DNA of 64,000 nt from a bacterium (GTDB lineage: Bacteria; Electryoneota; RPQS01), in contig DASXUQ010000019.1 of assembly GCA_036504735.1 (NCBI GenBank), forward strand, positions 372,001-436,000, written 5' to 3'. Under the pieces are notes generated by a model that was not told where the DNA came from, did no database searches, and saw nothing but the letters and a program-made list of their open reading frames with translations. Positions within the stretch are counted from its first letter, which is position 1. Each line of letters starts with the position of its first letter. The position numbers and the translations under genes are program-made. Below, in pieces: positions 17,101 through 24,720 of this stretch.

Positions 17101-18502
17101 CTCCGTCATCAGCCCGTGGCACACCATCGAGTACCAATGGGTGGATATTTCCGCGACGGGAACGCCGATTGTAGCCTGCGATGATTGCAGCGAAGGACCG
17201 TATGATCTGGGCTTCAACTTCAGCTATTACGGACAGACCTTCACCACGGTGAACGTGACCTCCAATGGCTTTGTGCAGTTCAGCGGCATGACAAGCTGGA
17301 CCAGCGGATGCCCTCCCACTCAGGGAGTTCCCGATAATGCCATCTACCTGTTTGGCGCGGATCTGAATCCCGGGCCGTCGGGACATGGCCAGGTGTTGTA
17401 CTATGCAGACGCCGCCAACCAGCGATGCATCATCAGTTGGAATGATGTGCCGCGTTATATGAACAGCGGATCGTTCAGCATGCAGGTTATTCTCGATTCC
17501 CGTGGGGGCATCACCCTGAACTATCAGGCTTTGTCTGACAACTTCGGGATTGTCGGCGTGGAGAATGCGGATGGCACCGACGGCGTGTCGTTGTGGTGCC
17601 AGAGTAGCGGCGACTTCATGCCCGTCAATAATAGCTCGGTGAAGTTCTGGGGCGGACCGCAACAGGCGCTGACAGGCACGATGGGGCACCTTGGCGGAAC
17701 CAACCCACCCCTCGAAGATGGCCACGTATGGGTGACAGGTTTACCGGATACGGCCTACACCGATGCCGCCGGGCATTGGATTTTGCCCGTTGATCCGGGA
17801 GTCTACACGGTGCATTTCGGGCACAGTACGCATTGTGATTCCGCCCGGGCTAACGTGGCGGTGGAAGCGAATGTCAATACAACCGTCAATGTGTTGTTGC
17901 GTTCACCCGCGGCGGCGCTCTCGGTCAGTTCACTGACGTTTGTGGTCCATCGCTTCCAGACTCAACCGCAAGCGTTCACCATCTCCAACAGCGGCGGCAA
18001 TTGTCCGCTGACGTTCCAGATCGTGGACAGCGTGAATTGGCTCAGCAGCAATCCGTCCAGCGGCACGGTGAACCCGAACGGAAGCACAACGGTGACCGTG
18101 ACGGCGGCCCCCGGGCAGTTGCAACCCAATGAATACGCGACCATGCTGCGGGTGTACTGCAATGCGCCGGGAAGTCCGTTCCTGATTCAGGCGGATATGA
18201 ACGTGCTGTCGGTGGACCAGATCCCCGGCGCTGTACCGACAGAGTATGCGCTGCACGCCAACTATCCGAATCCCTTCAACCCGACCACTCTGCTGCCGTT
18301 TGATGTGCCACAGAACAGTCAGGTGGCCATCATCGTCTACAATGTGATGGGGCAGGAAGTGGCGACGCTGGTCAACGGCAAGTACGCCGCGGGCCGGTAT
18401 CAGGTGGCATTCGATGGAGAGGGATTGCCGTCCGGGCTTTATCTGGTGAAGATGACCGCCGGAAGCTATGCGGCGATGAATAAGATGATGCTGCTGAAGT
18501 AG
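11138..18502 (+). CDS. Giant 2454-residue secreted repeat protein with sorting domain
   Basis: The ATG at 11138 has AGGAG 6 bases before it and starts a signal peptide (LWTTALLLLLALTALSAAVV). Three copies of a beta-sandwich module (for example WVDISTSGTAVPSSDDG, then FPFYGNTYGTVRVCMNGFLT) begin near 11442, 14664 and 17136. Between them lie carboxypeptidase-regulatory-like and fibronectin III-like domains, each present twice in the same order, about 2.4 kb apart. A BACON-like domain (SSLTFVVHRFQTQPQAFTIS) and a C-terminal NYPNPFNPTT sorting domain ending MNKMMLLK follow. It has no catalytic motif I recognise; an adhesin, matrix or binding role is inferred. It is likely exported by type IX secretion. 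Confidence 0.87.
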   Translation: MSNGKRSRLWTTALLLLLALTALSAAVVRPSDIARLKAKVEARDMLSAQDIKLAGRINATTGSYINVPSAIARAKEHVAGVAGHPRRPQNPLDDYAARDTTYAWVDISTSGTAVPSSDDGNTGPYDIGFSFPFYGNTYGTVRVCMNGFLTFGGTSMDWTETSLPTTWVPNNAIYAFWDDLDTRTTGQVKYYADAVHQRFIVSWIAVPHRDTNEAHTFEVILFPNGNILFQYQTVPQNVSCTAGIENASGTQALQICYDGTGELPANGLAILVGQPDGIPERVTQLTATYSAPNVVLTWADPTHDTNGNPLTPDSILIYLGGLAPEQRLAQIAPGVQAFTHANAPQGSLIYYVQAKHDTAHSAPSIVPVLAGNPVYHEDLDVTDGMWVADNDVWQWGTPTNPGGPEPHSGTGVWAVGLHDNYGTSVCGHLDLAIGLPVVDAGATLEFWYWYQIESPWDGCNVKASVDGGNTWQPVTPQDGYTGTTNGEWMCGGNESCWSGSLDPAWRYAVIPIGQFIGQTPIFRLTFGSDGVMEYAGYYMDDVVVWGLQPVVGVTVSGTLTLDGGNGNVTLATVRADGLNSPSAHPNASGAYTLANVQTGNRVLSAHLAGYQTITSPVVVPAGGLTGQNLTLRRGPVPVPTGLTVSVSNATGEATLAWDVSPDPLVDDYRVYRKLREDTAYTLAGTYTGTGGMDLLTVPGIYDYVMTARDVDVTPPALESAHSAAVQVLYGALPPQRLHANGNYDDHIRLSWFAPGVPPEQEVFYDDGTNEVDGLGWWGSQPPFGWIVSHFAGNGPVTVTRVKIYSTNSAIAGNSIQIGTFADDGMGQPTLEALGVMDVTQDAPLDQYQEWVLDPPVTFDNGSFFVGIRQVNTTSINIGADITSPFVNNAFFYNYDGQFWTAFEPNIEMIPMERAVVVGDMGNAVELLPSPVCTRGAAALASTVEKSAWRGAVARTAKHSKTPVVMNPAPSGRHPSAKAAHYLAERAMAPNATGPRAPHVNPASSPRRRPGALDDVVRYHIIRDNVLHDSVDATRTLYDDVVAEGTAHTYQVSAFYDDGTESGRTNSVTTMAAMAPGAPAALTPEPDGIHRMRLTWRDPVVNRDGTPCIDHTNCRIYRDGTLLGTAAHGVQEYLDTPPSADSMYTWTVSALDEAGNEGPAAICIGSVLGPWMQTPYEWTDISTIGANTGLTGDDETTGPFALGFPFEFYGTDYSDIYVCSNGFASFDGGSSAGWSMPIPNREEPNCALYPYWDNLYLPAGGQVMYYSDAAAGRFIISWLDVSHLWNGTHFSFQIVLKDDGSVTYNYLSIPAENQGGLVGVENCDGTAAYQVFYENTGLFVPHDSSSVVFWRGASTFAPVTGHVSLDGGTGSVPAVTIRANGAHHPSVHPATNGDFVLDSVQIGDRRIRASLTGYDEDTLSIALDTNGYTGANFVILRSPPPAPTNVTGTVRTIARKDSLHWDVCPDLLVDGYRVYRKLLDGGDWTVRQTVTGRTQNWMLDTLEANGVYQYSVRAIDNNVLNPPLESGPSNVVTNPFGPIPPQMLSANGHFDNRIRLSWIAPGVPPEVEAFYDDGTDDTGGLGWGSAPPFGWLVAHYQGVGAITVTRIKTYFTQMATPGAPIQIGVFADDGAGHPTFEPLGVNDTVQTDQTEAFQEWSLSAPVTFDNGSFYVGIRQLTDTPLYVGGDATTPFINNTFFYSWDGTVWNPYEPGITYIPMQRCFVIGDMGGGLRGNYELAPAVVRRTSVAKGFGAHPSKVSMALQSAPDTQALSLRADSRTDKKQWGPMTVSPLFGAGGPTMPAWQMAERLRTCVAPHAPHVLAASSASRGRGGRSLDDIIRYVIFRDDAPRDSVAPTITRYDDTPLPENQPHSYVVRARYDDNGLSLPSNTATAVCAMAPAAPTNLALTSVGESQMRLTWTDPMLNADGSTLVDLAGIRVYRDDVLVTPTPIGPGVGQFMSTPPDPAIVYTWTVKAVDEVPNESAGASATGSVISPWHTIEYQWVDISATGTPIVACDDCSEGPYDLGFNFSYYGQTFTTVNVTSNGFVQFSGMTSWTSGCPPTQGVPDNAIYLFGADLNPGPSGHGQVLYYADAANQRCIISWNDVPRYMNSGSFSMQVILDSRGGITLNYQALSDNFGIVGVENADGTDGVSLWCQSSGDFMPVNNSSVKFWGGPQQALTGTMGHLGGTNPPLEDGHVWVTGLPDTAYTDAAGHWILPVDPGVYTVHFGHSTHCDSARANVAVEANVNTTVNVLLRSPAAALSVSSLTFVVHRFQTQPQAFTISNSGGNCPLTFQIVDSVNWLSSNPSSGTVNPNGSTTVTVTAAPGQLQPNEYATMLRVYCNAPGSPFLIQADMNVLSVDQIPGAVPTEYALHANYPNPFNPTTLLPFDVPQNSQVAIIVYNVMGQEVATLVNGKYAAGRYQVAFDGEGLPSGLYLVKMTAGSYAAMNKMMLLK

Positions 18503-18507
18503 AAGGC

Positions 18508-18535
18508 TAAGGGATAAGGGCTAAGGGATAAGGGG
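18508..18535. repeat. Heptamer repeat after the giant gene
   Basis: Four TAAGGGN units in a row (TAAGGGA, TAAGGGC, TAAGGGA, TAAGGGG) start 6 bp past the stop. It is the same heptamer as inside the glycosyltransferase gene at 3693-3726. Confidence 0.8.
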
Positions 18536-18594
18536 CAAACAAGCCCTGACGCTGAATTCGCTGTGCAATTGCCCAGAAGATGATGAATGTTAAG

Positions 18595-18627
18595 AAAAGG
18601 GCGGCCCGGTGCGGGTCGCCCTTTTTT
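18595..18627. terminator. Strong bidirectional terminator
   Basis: A 14-bp stem (AAAAGGGCGGCCCG paired with CGGGTCGCCCTTTT, one G-T wobble) with a 3-base loop is followed by further T. It lies between the convergent giant gene (+) and S9 peptidase gene (-). Confidence 0.9.
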
Positions 18628-18638
18628 GTGGTGAAGAC

Positions 18639-18658
18639 GGACACGGCGAGCCGTGTCC
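18639..18658. repeat. Palindrome abutting the S9 peptidase stop codon
   Basis: GGACACGGC (18639-18647) and GCCGTGTCC (18650-18658) surround a 2-base centre and are followed by CTAC. The bases CTA at 18659-18661 are the stop codon TAG of the minus-strand peptidase gene. A relative with the same trailing CCCTAC is at 24767-24790. Confidence 0.7.
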
Positions 18659-21244
18659 CTACTTTGCGGGGGCGAATTTGTCTTTGACATTATCCCAAGC
18701 GGCAGGCTCGTGTTTCAGGTATTTGTCGAACCAGGCGAGCATCATTTCGCGGTAGGTGACGTAATCGGAGAATTTGATGGCGATGGAATGGTCTTCGTCG
18801 GGGAAGCGGGCGAAGGCGACGTCGCGCCCGAGGACTTTCAGGGCGGTGAACATTTCGGCGGATTCGAGGGGCGGGACGTTGTCATCGGCCAGACCGTGGA
18901 TGAGCAGCAGCGGAGTGTGGATTTTGTCGGCATGATAGAACGGTGATTTGCCGGCGAAGATGTCGGGGCGGTTCCAGGGGAAACTGTTGGGCAGGGCGAT
19001 ATCCCCATAGGTGAAGCCCCATGTGCCGCCGCCGAAATAGCTGGCGATGTCACTGATGCCAGCATCGGAGACCAGCGCGGCAAACATGGAGGTTTTGGTG
19101 GCGAGGTCCATGGTGATGAAGCCGCCGTAACTGCCGCCGTAGGCCGCCATTTTGGTGGAATCGATGAAGGGTTTTGCCGCGCAGAGCTTGCAAGTGCCTT
19201 CGATGATGTCGCGGGTGGCAAGGGTGCCCCAATCATTAGCGTGCAGTCCGGCGAATTTTTCACTGTAGCCCATAGCGCCGGCGGGGTTCAGTACATAGAC
19301 GACGTAGCCGTTGGCGGCCCACCAGTGGTAGGTGAAAGAGAAGCGTTCATCGCGCGGATAGGTGCCACCATAGTAGTAGACGACGAGCGGCCATTTCTTG
19401 TCGGGCGAGAAATTGGGCGGGTAGTAGAGCCAGCCATCGATGGCATAGCCTAAGGAGTCGGTGAAGTTCCAGCGGTCGAAGGCCGCCATGTCCAGCGTGG
19501 GCAAAACATTCTTGGCGGGACTCGAAATGAGGCGGGGGGTGTGCTTGTTCGAATCGGACAGGTAGAGCGCAACGGGGCTCACGGGATCGGAGGCGATAAG
19601 AGCGCAGGTGCCGTCACGGGAGAGATCGAAGTCACCGATGAAGGGGAGCTTGAAAGAAATTTCGGTGAACTTGGGAGCGGCGGCGAAGGGGTCACATCTT
19701 ACGAGCGGGACTCTGCCGCCCGCACGAACCTGCAGCCAGAGGGATTTCTCTTTCTCGTTGTAGAGCATGCCGCTGCGGCCTTCATCTTCGGCGACGCTGA
19801 AGTTCTCTTTGGAAGAGAGATTGACGGTTTTGCCGGTGCGGACGTCCAGACGCCAGAGCGCGCCTTCGATAAGGTCACGCGGGATGGTGTCGCCGGGCGC
19901 GACGGTGTAACGCGACGCACTGAAGACCAATTGCTCGCCACCGGGAAGCCAGGTAAGATTGAGCGGGCGGCGCTCCCAGGGGAACGGCGCAGCGAGGGTG
20001 CGGGTGGCTTTGCCGGAGGGAATGTCATAGAGCCAGAATTCGGTGCTGTAGTAGGGGCGGCCTACTTGCGAGAGACGGCGGGTGAAGAGCAGTTTGTCAC
20101 CTTCGCGGGAGAGGGCGAATTCATCCACGGCAAAGTCGCCGGTGGCGGTGATCTCGTGGGTCAAGCCACTGGAGAGGGATGCCATGTAGAGCTTGCGGGT
20201 GTTGGTCCAATCGGACATGCGGTCTTCGAGCGCGGTCCAGAGACTGGGAGCGGACTCATCGGTTTTCTTGTCGGCCTCGGCGGTGTAATAGACGAATTGA
20301 CCATCGGGGGAACGGACCAGCTTTTGCAGACCGACGATGTGTTTGAGGGCGGCTGTGATGTCGCCGGTGGAAAGATTCAGCACCCAAAGTGTGGTGCCGC
20401 TGTCACCATTGGCCGTGAAGCCGAGCTTATCCGAATTGGGAAAGAAGAAGGGATTGTCGGGACTCTTCAGCGGGCGGAGGCTGCGGATGAGTTTGCCGGA
20501 TTTCGAATCGTAGAGTTCGATCCAGGATTCTTTGACGAGCTTCAGGTCGCGGTGAGAATGCACAATGGCGAGCCATTTGCCATCGGGAGAGATAGTGGGA
20601 GCGGAAAGGTTGTCGAAAAGAGCGTTGTCCGAGAAGTTGGAGGGGGCGCGGCGGGGATCGGTGGAAAGGGTGATGCTGTTTTCTGCGGTGGGTGTAATGT
20701 CCGCCTTGACCGACCACGAGGCCGCACGGGGGGAGCGCACGGATTTGATAAGCAGCAGGTGTTTGCCGGTGTGGAGGACGCGCTTGATGGTCATCTGCGG
20801 AGCGTCCGCTTCCTGCTGGGGTTTCTCATCTACGGGTTTGCCGTCGAGGTAAACTGCAAAGGTGGATGCTGTGCTGGCGCTGATCTTAAGCTGCACGTTT
20901 TGTGTGGTGGCGGTGGAGACCCATGCGGCAAGATAGGCTGCTTCATAATGGGGCGACGCGCCCGGAGAGCGGGCGAACTCCGCACCCAAACGCGACCATT
21001 TCAGGGTTTGGCCGGGATAGGAGGTGAATTCACTGCCTTCGCGGGGCTGGAGATTGCTCAGGTCTGTGACATCAGCGGCGAGCAGGGACTCGAATTGACC
21101 TTGCGCGGTGTCGGCAAAGACAGGGGCACGGAGTTCGAAGGGCCCGGCCAGCAGCCAATGATTGATAGTCACTTCAGGCGCTGGAGCGGCCAGCAGATTG
21201 GTGCCGAGCAGGCTGAGCAGAAGCATCAAAATTGCGACATACAT
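18659..21244 (-). CDS. Secreted S9 family (prolyl oligopeptidase-like) serine peptidase
   Basis: This 861-residue protein has an N-terminal signal peptide (MYVAILMLLLSLLGTNLLAA), an extra N-terminal beta domain, a WD40-like propeller at about 200-600 (for example TISPDGKWLAIVHSHRD), and a C-terminal alpha/beta-hydrolase domain. The catalytic triad is visible: Ser705 in GGSYGG, Asp787 in HGLADDNVPP and His819 in DEDHSIA. The arrangement matches S9C acylaminoacyl-peptidase or dipeptidyl-peptidase types that release short peptides in the periplasm or outside the cell. It faces the M3 oligoendopeptidase gene at 21395 across a 150-bp divergent promoter region, so both may serve peptide use. Its stop codon coincides with a palindromic repeat. 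Confidence 0.92.
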   Translation of the reverse strand: MYVAILMLLLSLLGTNLLAAPAPEVTINHWLLAGPFELRAPVFADTAQGQFESLLAADVTDLSNLQPREGSEFTSYPGQTLKWSRLGAEFARSPGASPHYEAAYLAAWVSTATTQNVQLKISASTASTFAVYLDGKPVDEKPQQEADAPQMTIKRVLHTGKHLLLIKSVRSPRAASWSVKADITPTAENSITLSTDPRRAPSNFSDNALFDNLSAPTISPDGKWLAIVHSHRDLKLVKESWIELYDSKSGKLIRSLRPLKSPDNPFFFPNSDKLGFTANGDSGTTLWVLNLSTGDITAALKHIVGLQKLVRSPDGQFVYYTAEADKKTDESAPSLWTALEDRMSDWTNTRKLYMASLSSGLTHEITATGDFAVDEFALSREGDKLLFTRRLSQVGRPYYSTEFWLYDIPSGKATRTLAAPFPWERRPLNLTWLPGGEQLVFSASRYTVAPGDTIPRDLIEGALWRLDVRTGKTVNLSSKENFSVAEDEGRSGMLYNEKEKSLWLQVRAGGRVPLVRCDPFAAAPKFTEISFKLPFIGDFDLSRDGTCALIASDPVSPVALYLSDSNKHTPRLISSPAKNVLPTLDMAAFDRWNFTDSLGYAIDGWLYYPPNFSPDKKWPLVVYYYGGTYPRDERFSFTYHWWAANGYVVYVLNPAGAMGYSEKFAGLHANDWGTLATRDIIEGTCKLCAAKPFIDSTKMAAYGGSYGGFITMDLATKTSMFAALVSDAGISDIASYFGGGTWGFTYGDIALPNSFPWNRPDIFAGKSPFYHADKIHTPLLLIHGLADDNVPPLESAEMFTALKVLGRDVAFARFPDEDHSIAIKFSDYVTYREMMLAWFDKYLKHEPAAWDNVKDKFAPAK

Positions 21245-21320
21245 GGGTGGAACATCCTATGAAACAAAAAGCAGAAAGGTGATTCTAAATCAGGGAAGAG
21301 TTGCCGGAGTGCGGGGCCTC

Positions 21321-21349
21321 TTGATTTCGACGCCAAAATGCACTATACT
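21321..21349 (+). promoter_or_regulatory. Sigma-70 promoter of the first M3 peptidase
   Basis: TTGATT (21321-21326), 17 bases, TATACT (21344-21349), giving a leader of about 40 bases before the ATG at 21395. Confidence 0.7.
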
Positions 21350-21394
21350 TTGTCTTCTTGTCGCGTTTACCGAACTACCATAAAAAGGATTCTC

Positions 21395-23350
21395 ATGCAT
21401 CATCGTCGCACGCGCATCATCGCGCTGACGTTCGCACTGGCGGCGGCTTCTCTTTCAGCCGGAGCGCAGGAACGCGCCGCCATGGACAAAAACTATCAGT
21501 GGAAGCCGGAGCATATTTATCCCAACGTCGCCGCGTGGGAAGCCGATATGCAGGCGATTCAGGCCGATCTCGACAAGCTGGCGGCTTTCAAGGGCAAATT
21601 TGCGGGCAAGGACGCGACGAATCCGGCGCAGAGCCTGATCGAGTACAACAAGCTCGATGAGGCGATGGAAATCAAATACGATCACGTCGGCAACTATGTA
21701 TCCTACCACTTCGACGTGGACATGGGAAATTCGGAGTGGACGGGACGCGAGCAGCGGGTGGAAGATCTGGGAGTGCAGATCAATCAGCGGCTGTCGTGGT
21801 TTGAGCCTGAGATGCTGCTGATTCCGCGGGAGACGGTGATGGGCTGGGTAAGCCAGCACAAGGAGTTGGAACCGTACCGCAAGAGCTTTGATGACATGTA
21901 CCTGCTGGCCAAGCACACGCTGTCGCAGGAAGAAGAAGAGATCATGGCGCTGGCGGGAAATATCACCGGGACGCCGTCGGACGTGTACAATAAGTTCACC
22001 GACGTGGACATGAACTTCGGCACGATCAAGGATGAGAAGGGCGACACGGTCCGTGTGAGCTATGAAGGCTGGGTGAGCTACCGCACGAGCAAGGACCGCG
22101 CACTGCGGGAAAAATATTTCAAAGCGGTGTGGGGCCAGTTCAAGGCCTACGAAACCACGCTGGCGGCGCTGATGACGGGCAATCTGAAGAAGGACATCTT
22201 TGCAACCAAGGCCCGCAAATATAGCAACACGCTGGAGCGCGCGCTGACGCCGACCTTTGTGCCGGTGGATGTGTATGCAAACCTGGTGAAGACCACGCGC
22301 GAGAACACTGCGCCGCTGCACAAGTACGACGAGATCCGCAAGCGGATTTTAAACGTCGATCACTACCGCCACTGGGATTACTATGTGAGCTTTTCCGAAG
22401 GCGAAGAGCAGCGGTACACGTGGGACCAGGGACTGGCCATGGTGCAGGATGCCTTGAAGCCGCTGGGCAAGCAGTACATTGCGGACATCACCACGGCACT
22501 AACGCCGAAGAACGGCTGGGTGGACGTGTATGCGAGCAAGGGCAAACGCGGCGGCGCGTATTCGAGCAGCACTTACGGCGTGCATCCCTATATGCTTTAC
22601 AATTTCGATTACAAGAAGGGCTTGACGCTGGACGACGTGAGCACGGTGGCGCACGAAGTCGGGCATTCGATGCACACGCTGTATTCAGAGAAGAACCAGC
22701 CGTTCCCGAACCGGGATTATGTGATCTTCAACGCGGAAGTGGCCTCGACGACCAACGAGACACTGCTGGCGATGAAGCTGCTGGATGAAGCGCGCGCGGC
22801 CTATAAAAACGCGAAGGGCGCGGCCAAGGAAACGGCGCGCAAGCATCTGCTGTTTTTGCTGGAGCAGAATGTCAATTCGGGGCGCGACACGTTTTACCGG
22901 CAGGTGATGTTTGCCACGTGGGAATGGGAAGCGCACCAGATGGCGGAGAAGGGCGAGCCGCTGACGGCGGAGAGTTTCGACAAGCTGTACAGCGACCTGC
23001 TGAAGGAATGGCACGGTCCGGCGGCGGAATATGAAGAGCTGTCGGGTGTGTCCTGGTCCACGATTCCGCATTTCTACCGCGGCTACTATGTCTACACCTA
23101 TGCAACGAGCTACGCGGCGGCGGTGGCACTGGCGCAGAATATCCGCGCGGAATATTTAGGCGACAAGTCGAAGAAGGGTTCGACGGACCGCTATCTGGCT
23201 TACTTGAAGAGCGGCAGCAGCAAGCATCCGGTGGAATTGCTGAAGGATGCCGGCGTGGACATGACGACGCCTGCGCCGATTGTAGCCTTTATCAAGTACT
23301 GGTCGGGATTGGTGGACGAGCTGGACGCATTGACAAAAGCGAAAAGCTAA
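21395..23350 (+). CDS. pepF: Secreted M3 family oligoendopeptidase F
   Basis: This 651-residue protein has a signal peptide (RIIALTFALAAASLSAGAQ), unusual for cytoplasmic PepF but common in secreted FCB relatives. The zinc motif HEVGHSMHT supplies H420, E421 and H424, and the third ligand Glu lies downstream in the FNAEVASTTNE region. The N-terminal oligopeptidase domain and the C-terminal FYRGYYVYTYATSY segment match oligoendopeptidase F. It should cleave short peptides of about 7-17 residues, probably in the periplasm. AAGGA lies 6 bases before the chosen ATG, and the promoter at 21321-21349 excludes the earlier in-frame start. A homologue begins at 62972. A hairpin terminator follows. Confidence 0.93.
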   Translation: MHHRRTRIIALTFALAAASLSAGAQERAAMDKNYQWKPEHIYPNVAAWEADMQAIQADLDKLAAFKGKFAGKDATNPAQSLIEYNKLDEAMEIKYDHVGNYVSYHFDVDMGNSEWTGREQRVEDLGVQINQRLSWFEPEMLLIPRETVMGWVSQHKELEPYRKSFDDMYLLAKHTLSQEEEEIMALAGNITGTPSDVYNKFTDVDMNFGTIKDEKGDTVRVSYEGWVSYRTSKDRALREKYFKAVWGQFKAYETTLAALMTGNLKKDIFATKARKYSNTLERALTPTFVPVDVYANLVKTTRENTAPLHKYDEIRKRILNVDHYRHWDYYVSFSEGEEQRYTWDQGLAMVQDALKPLGKQYIADITTALTPKNGWVDVYASKGKRGGAYSSSTYGVHPYMLYNFDYKKGLTLDDVSTVAHEVGHSMHTLYSEKNQPFPNRDYVIFNAEVASTTNETLLAMKLLDEARAAYKNAKGAAKETARKHLLFLLEQNVNSGRDTFYRQVMFATWEWEAHQMAEKGEPLTAESFDKLYSDLLKEWHGPAAEYEELSGVSWSTIPHFYRGYYVYTYATSYAAAVALAQNIRAEYLGDKSKKGSTDRYLAYLKSGSSKHPVELLKDAGVDMTTPAPIVAFIKYWSGLVDELDALTKAKS

Positions 23351-23379
23351 AAAGCGAAAATCAAGTCCGGATGAATGTG

Positions 23380-23412
23380 AAGGGCGTGCCGTAAGGGTGC
23401 GCCCTTTTGTTT
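23380..23412 (+). terminator. Rho-independent terminator of the M3 peptidase gene
   Basis: Arms AAGGGCG (23380-23386) and CGCCCTT (23400-23406) are followed by TTGTTTT, 30 bases past the stop. Confidence 0.75.
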
Positions 23413-23432
23413 TCCAGAGGGCGGAGTTTGGC

Positions 23433-23453
23433 GGGCGGATCTTAGATCCGCCC
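23433..23453. repeat. Palindrome GGGCGGATC-TTA-GATCCGCCC
   Basis: Perfect 9-bp arms around TTA are followed by CCTCCG. It lies between the convergent peptidase and spmB genes and has the look of a short repetitive extragenic palindrome. Confidence 0.65.
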
Positions 23454-23512
23454 CTCCGACCGCGTCTGACGGCGCGATGAATTGGAGATATTCCAGAGGG
23501 GAAGGGAATTCA

Positions 23513-24058
23513 TTACCCGAACATGAGGTTGCAGATGAAGACGGCCATGGTGAGGCCGGCGAGGTCACCGAGGAGGCAGGCGAGCACAGCGTGGCGGGTG
23601 CGGTGGACGGCGACGCTGCCGAAGTAGACGGCGAGGACGTAGAAGGTGGTTTCGGTGGAGCCCATCATGGTGGAAAGGGTGTTGCCGATGAGGCTGTCGG
23701 GGCCGTAGGTTTTGAGGCCTTCGGTCATCACACCCAATGCGCCGCTGCCGGAAAGCGGTTTGATGATGGCCATGGGCAGGATTTCGGGCGGCACACCGAG
23801 GGGACGGAGAATGGGTGTGAGGCCGGCGATGATCCAGTCCATAGCGCCGGAACCACGGAAGATGCCGATGGCGACCAGAATGGCGACGAGATAAGGGATG
23901 ATGCGCACGGCGACATTGAAGCCTTCCTTGGCGCCTTCGATGAAGACCTCATAGACGCGCACCTTGCGCAGGGCGCCGAAACCGAGGATCAGGACGAAGA
24001 TGACAGGGATAGCCCAGCTTGAAACCTCCTGCACGACCTGTCCGAAGGAATCGTTCAT
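23513..24058 (-). CDS. spmB: Spore maturation protein B-like membrane protein
   Basis: This 181-residue polytopic protein of the nucleoside-recognition (Gate) family aligns with SpmB. It has several hydrophobic helices, the family stretch IKPLSGSGALGVMTEGLK, and MGSTETTFYVLAVYFGSV near the C-terminus. The start overlaps the spmA stop as ATGA (24055-24058), so the two are translationally coupled. In Bacillus, SpmA and SpmB affect spore core dehydration. In non-sporulating bacteria the pair is common and its role is unknown; small-solute transport is a fair guess. No sporulation gene is present in the window. Confidence 0.9.
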   Translation of the reverse strand: MNDSFGQVVQEVSSWAIPVIFVLILGFGALRKVRVYEVFIEGAKEGFNVAVRIIPYLVAILVAIGIFRGSGAMDWIIAGLTPILRPLGVPPEILPMAIIKPLSGSGALGVMTEGLKTYGPDSLIGNTLSTMMGSTETTFYVLAVYFGSVAVHRTRHAVLACLLGDLAGLTMAVFICNLMFG

Positions 24059-24654
24059 GCCTTCTTCTCCTTCCGGTACGGGCCGATATTCTGAAGAATT
24101 TTGGCCGAGGTGACCGCGACAATGCTGGCGGTGGTGCAGGAGATGAGGGTGGTGCCGATGATGGAGGTGGGGTTAGCCGCTCCCGCCGAGGCGCGCAGGC
24201 CAATGACAGTGGCGGGGATCACCGTGATGGCCGTAGCATTGATGGCCATGAAGATGATCATGGCATTGCTGGCGGTTTCCTTATCGGGATTCAGGCTTTG
24301 CAGGTCCTGCATGGCCTTCAGACCGAGGGCGGTGGCGCTGTTGCCAAGGCCGAGCATGTTGGCGGCGATGTTGGAGATCATCGAGCCCATAGCAGGATGG
24401 TCGGCAGGAACATCGGGGAAGAGCCGTTTCATGATGGGACGTACCAGCCGCGAGAGGGCTTTGACCAGTCCCGCCTCTTCGGCCACGCGCATCATGCCCA
24501 GCCAGAGAGCCATGATGCCGATGAGGCCGATGGCCAGTTCCACCGCGCTTTTGGCGGCATCGAAGGTGGATTTGGTGAGCGTGTCCATTTTGCCGTTGAA
24601 GGCCGCCGCCACCACACCGAAGATCACCAGCCCTAAGAAAATCCAATTCATCAT
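24055..24654 (-). CDS. spmA: Spore maturation protein A-like membrane protein
   Basis: This 199-residue polytopic protein has the SpmA/nucleoside-recognition pattern: MNWIFLGLVIFGVVAAAFNG at the start, GIMALWLGMMRVAEEAGLV, and the conserved SNIAANMLGLGNSATALGLK with ANAxxLGNxATP-like spacing. AAGGAG lies 9 bases before the ATG. It precedes spmB with a 4-base overlap. A 9-bp hairpin (24678-24701) lies just upstream in the probable leader and may be either a repeat or an expression element. Membrane location is clear; the substrate is unknown. Confidence 0.9.
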   Translation of the reverse strand: MMNWIFLGLVIFGVVAAAFNGKMDTLTKSTFDAAKSAVELAIGLIGIMALWLGMMRVAEEAGLVKALSRLVRPIMKRLFPDVPADHPAMGSMISNIAANMLGLGNSATALGLKAMQDLQSLNPDKETASNAMIIFMAINATAITVIPATVIGLRASAGAANPTSIIGTTLISCTTASIVAVTSAKILQNIGPYRKEKKA

Positions 24655-24677
24655 CGCGAAAGACTCCTTATGCCATC

Positions 24678-24701
24678 GGTAAGACCGCAGAAGGTCTTAC
24701 C
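24678..24701. repeat. Hairpin GGTAAGACC / GGTCTTACC
   Basis: Perfect 9-bp arms and a 6-base loop lie 24 bp upstream of the spmA ATG, so it would fall in the spmA leader. It may be a repeat or a leader structure. Confidence 0.55.
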
Positions 24702-24720
24702 GTTTTGCAGATTGGTCGAA

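Noticed and set aside
23513-24654. Evidence for sporulation
   Set aside because: SpmA and SpmB homologues are widespread in non-sporulating bacteria, and no other sporulation gene is present.
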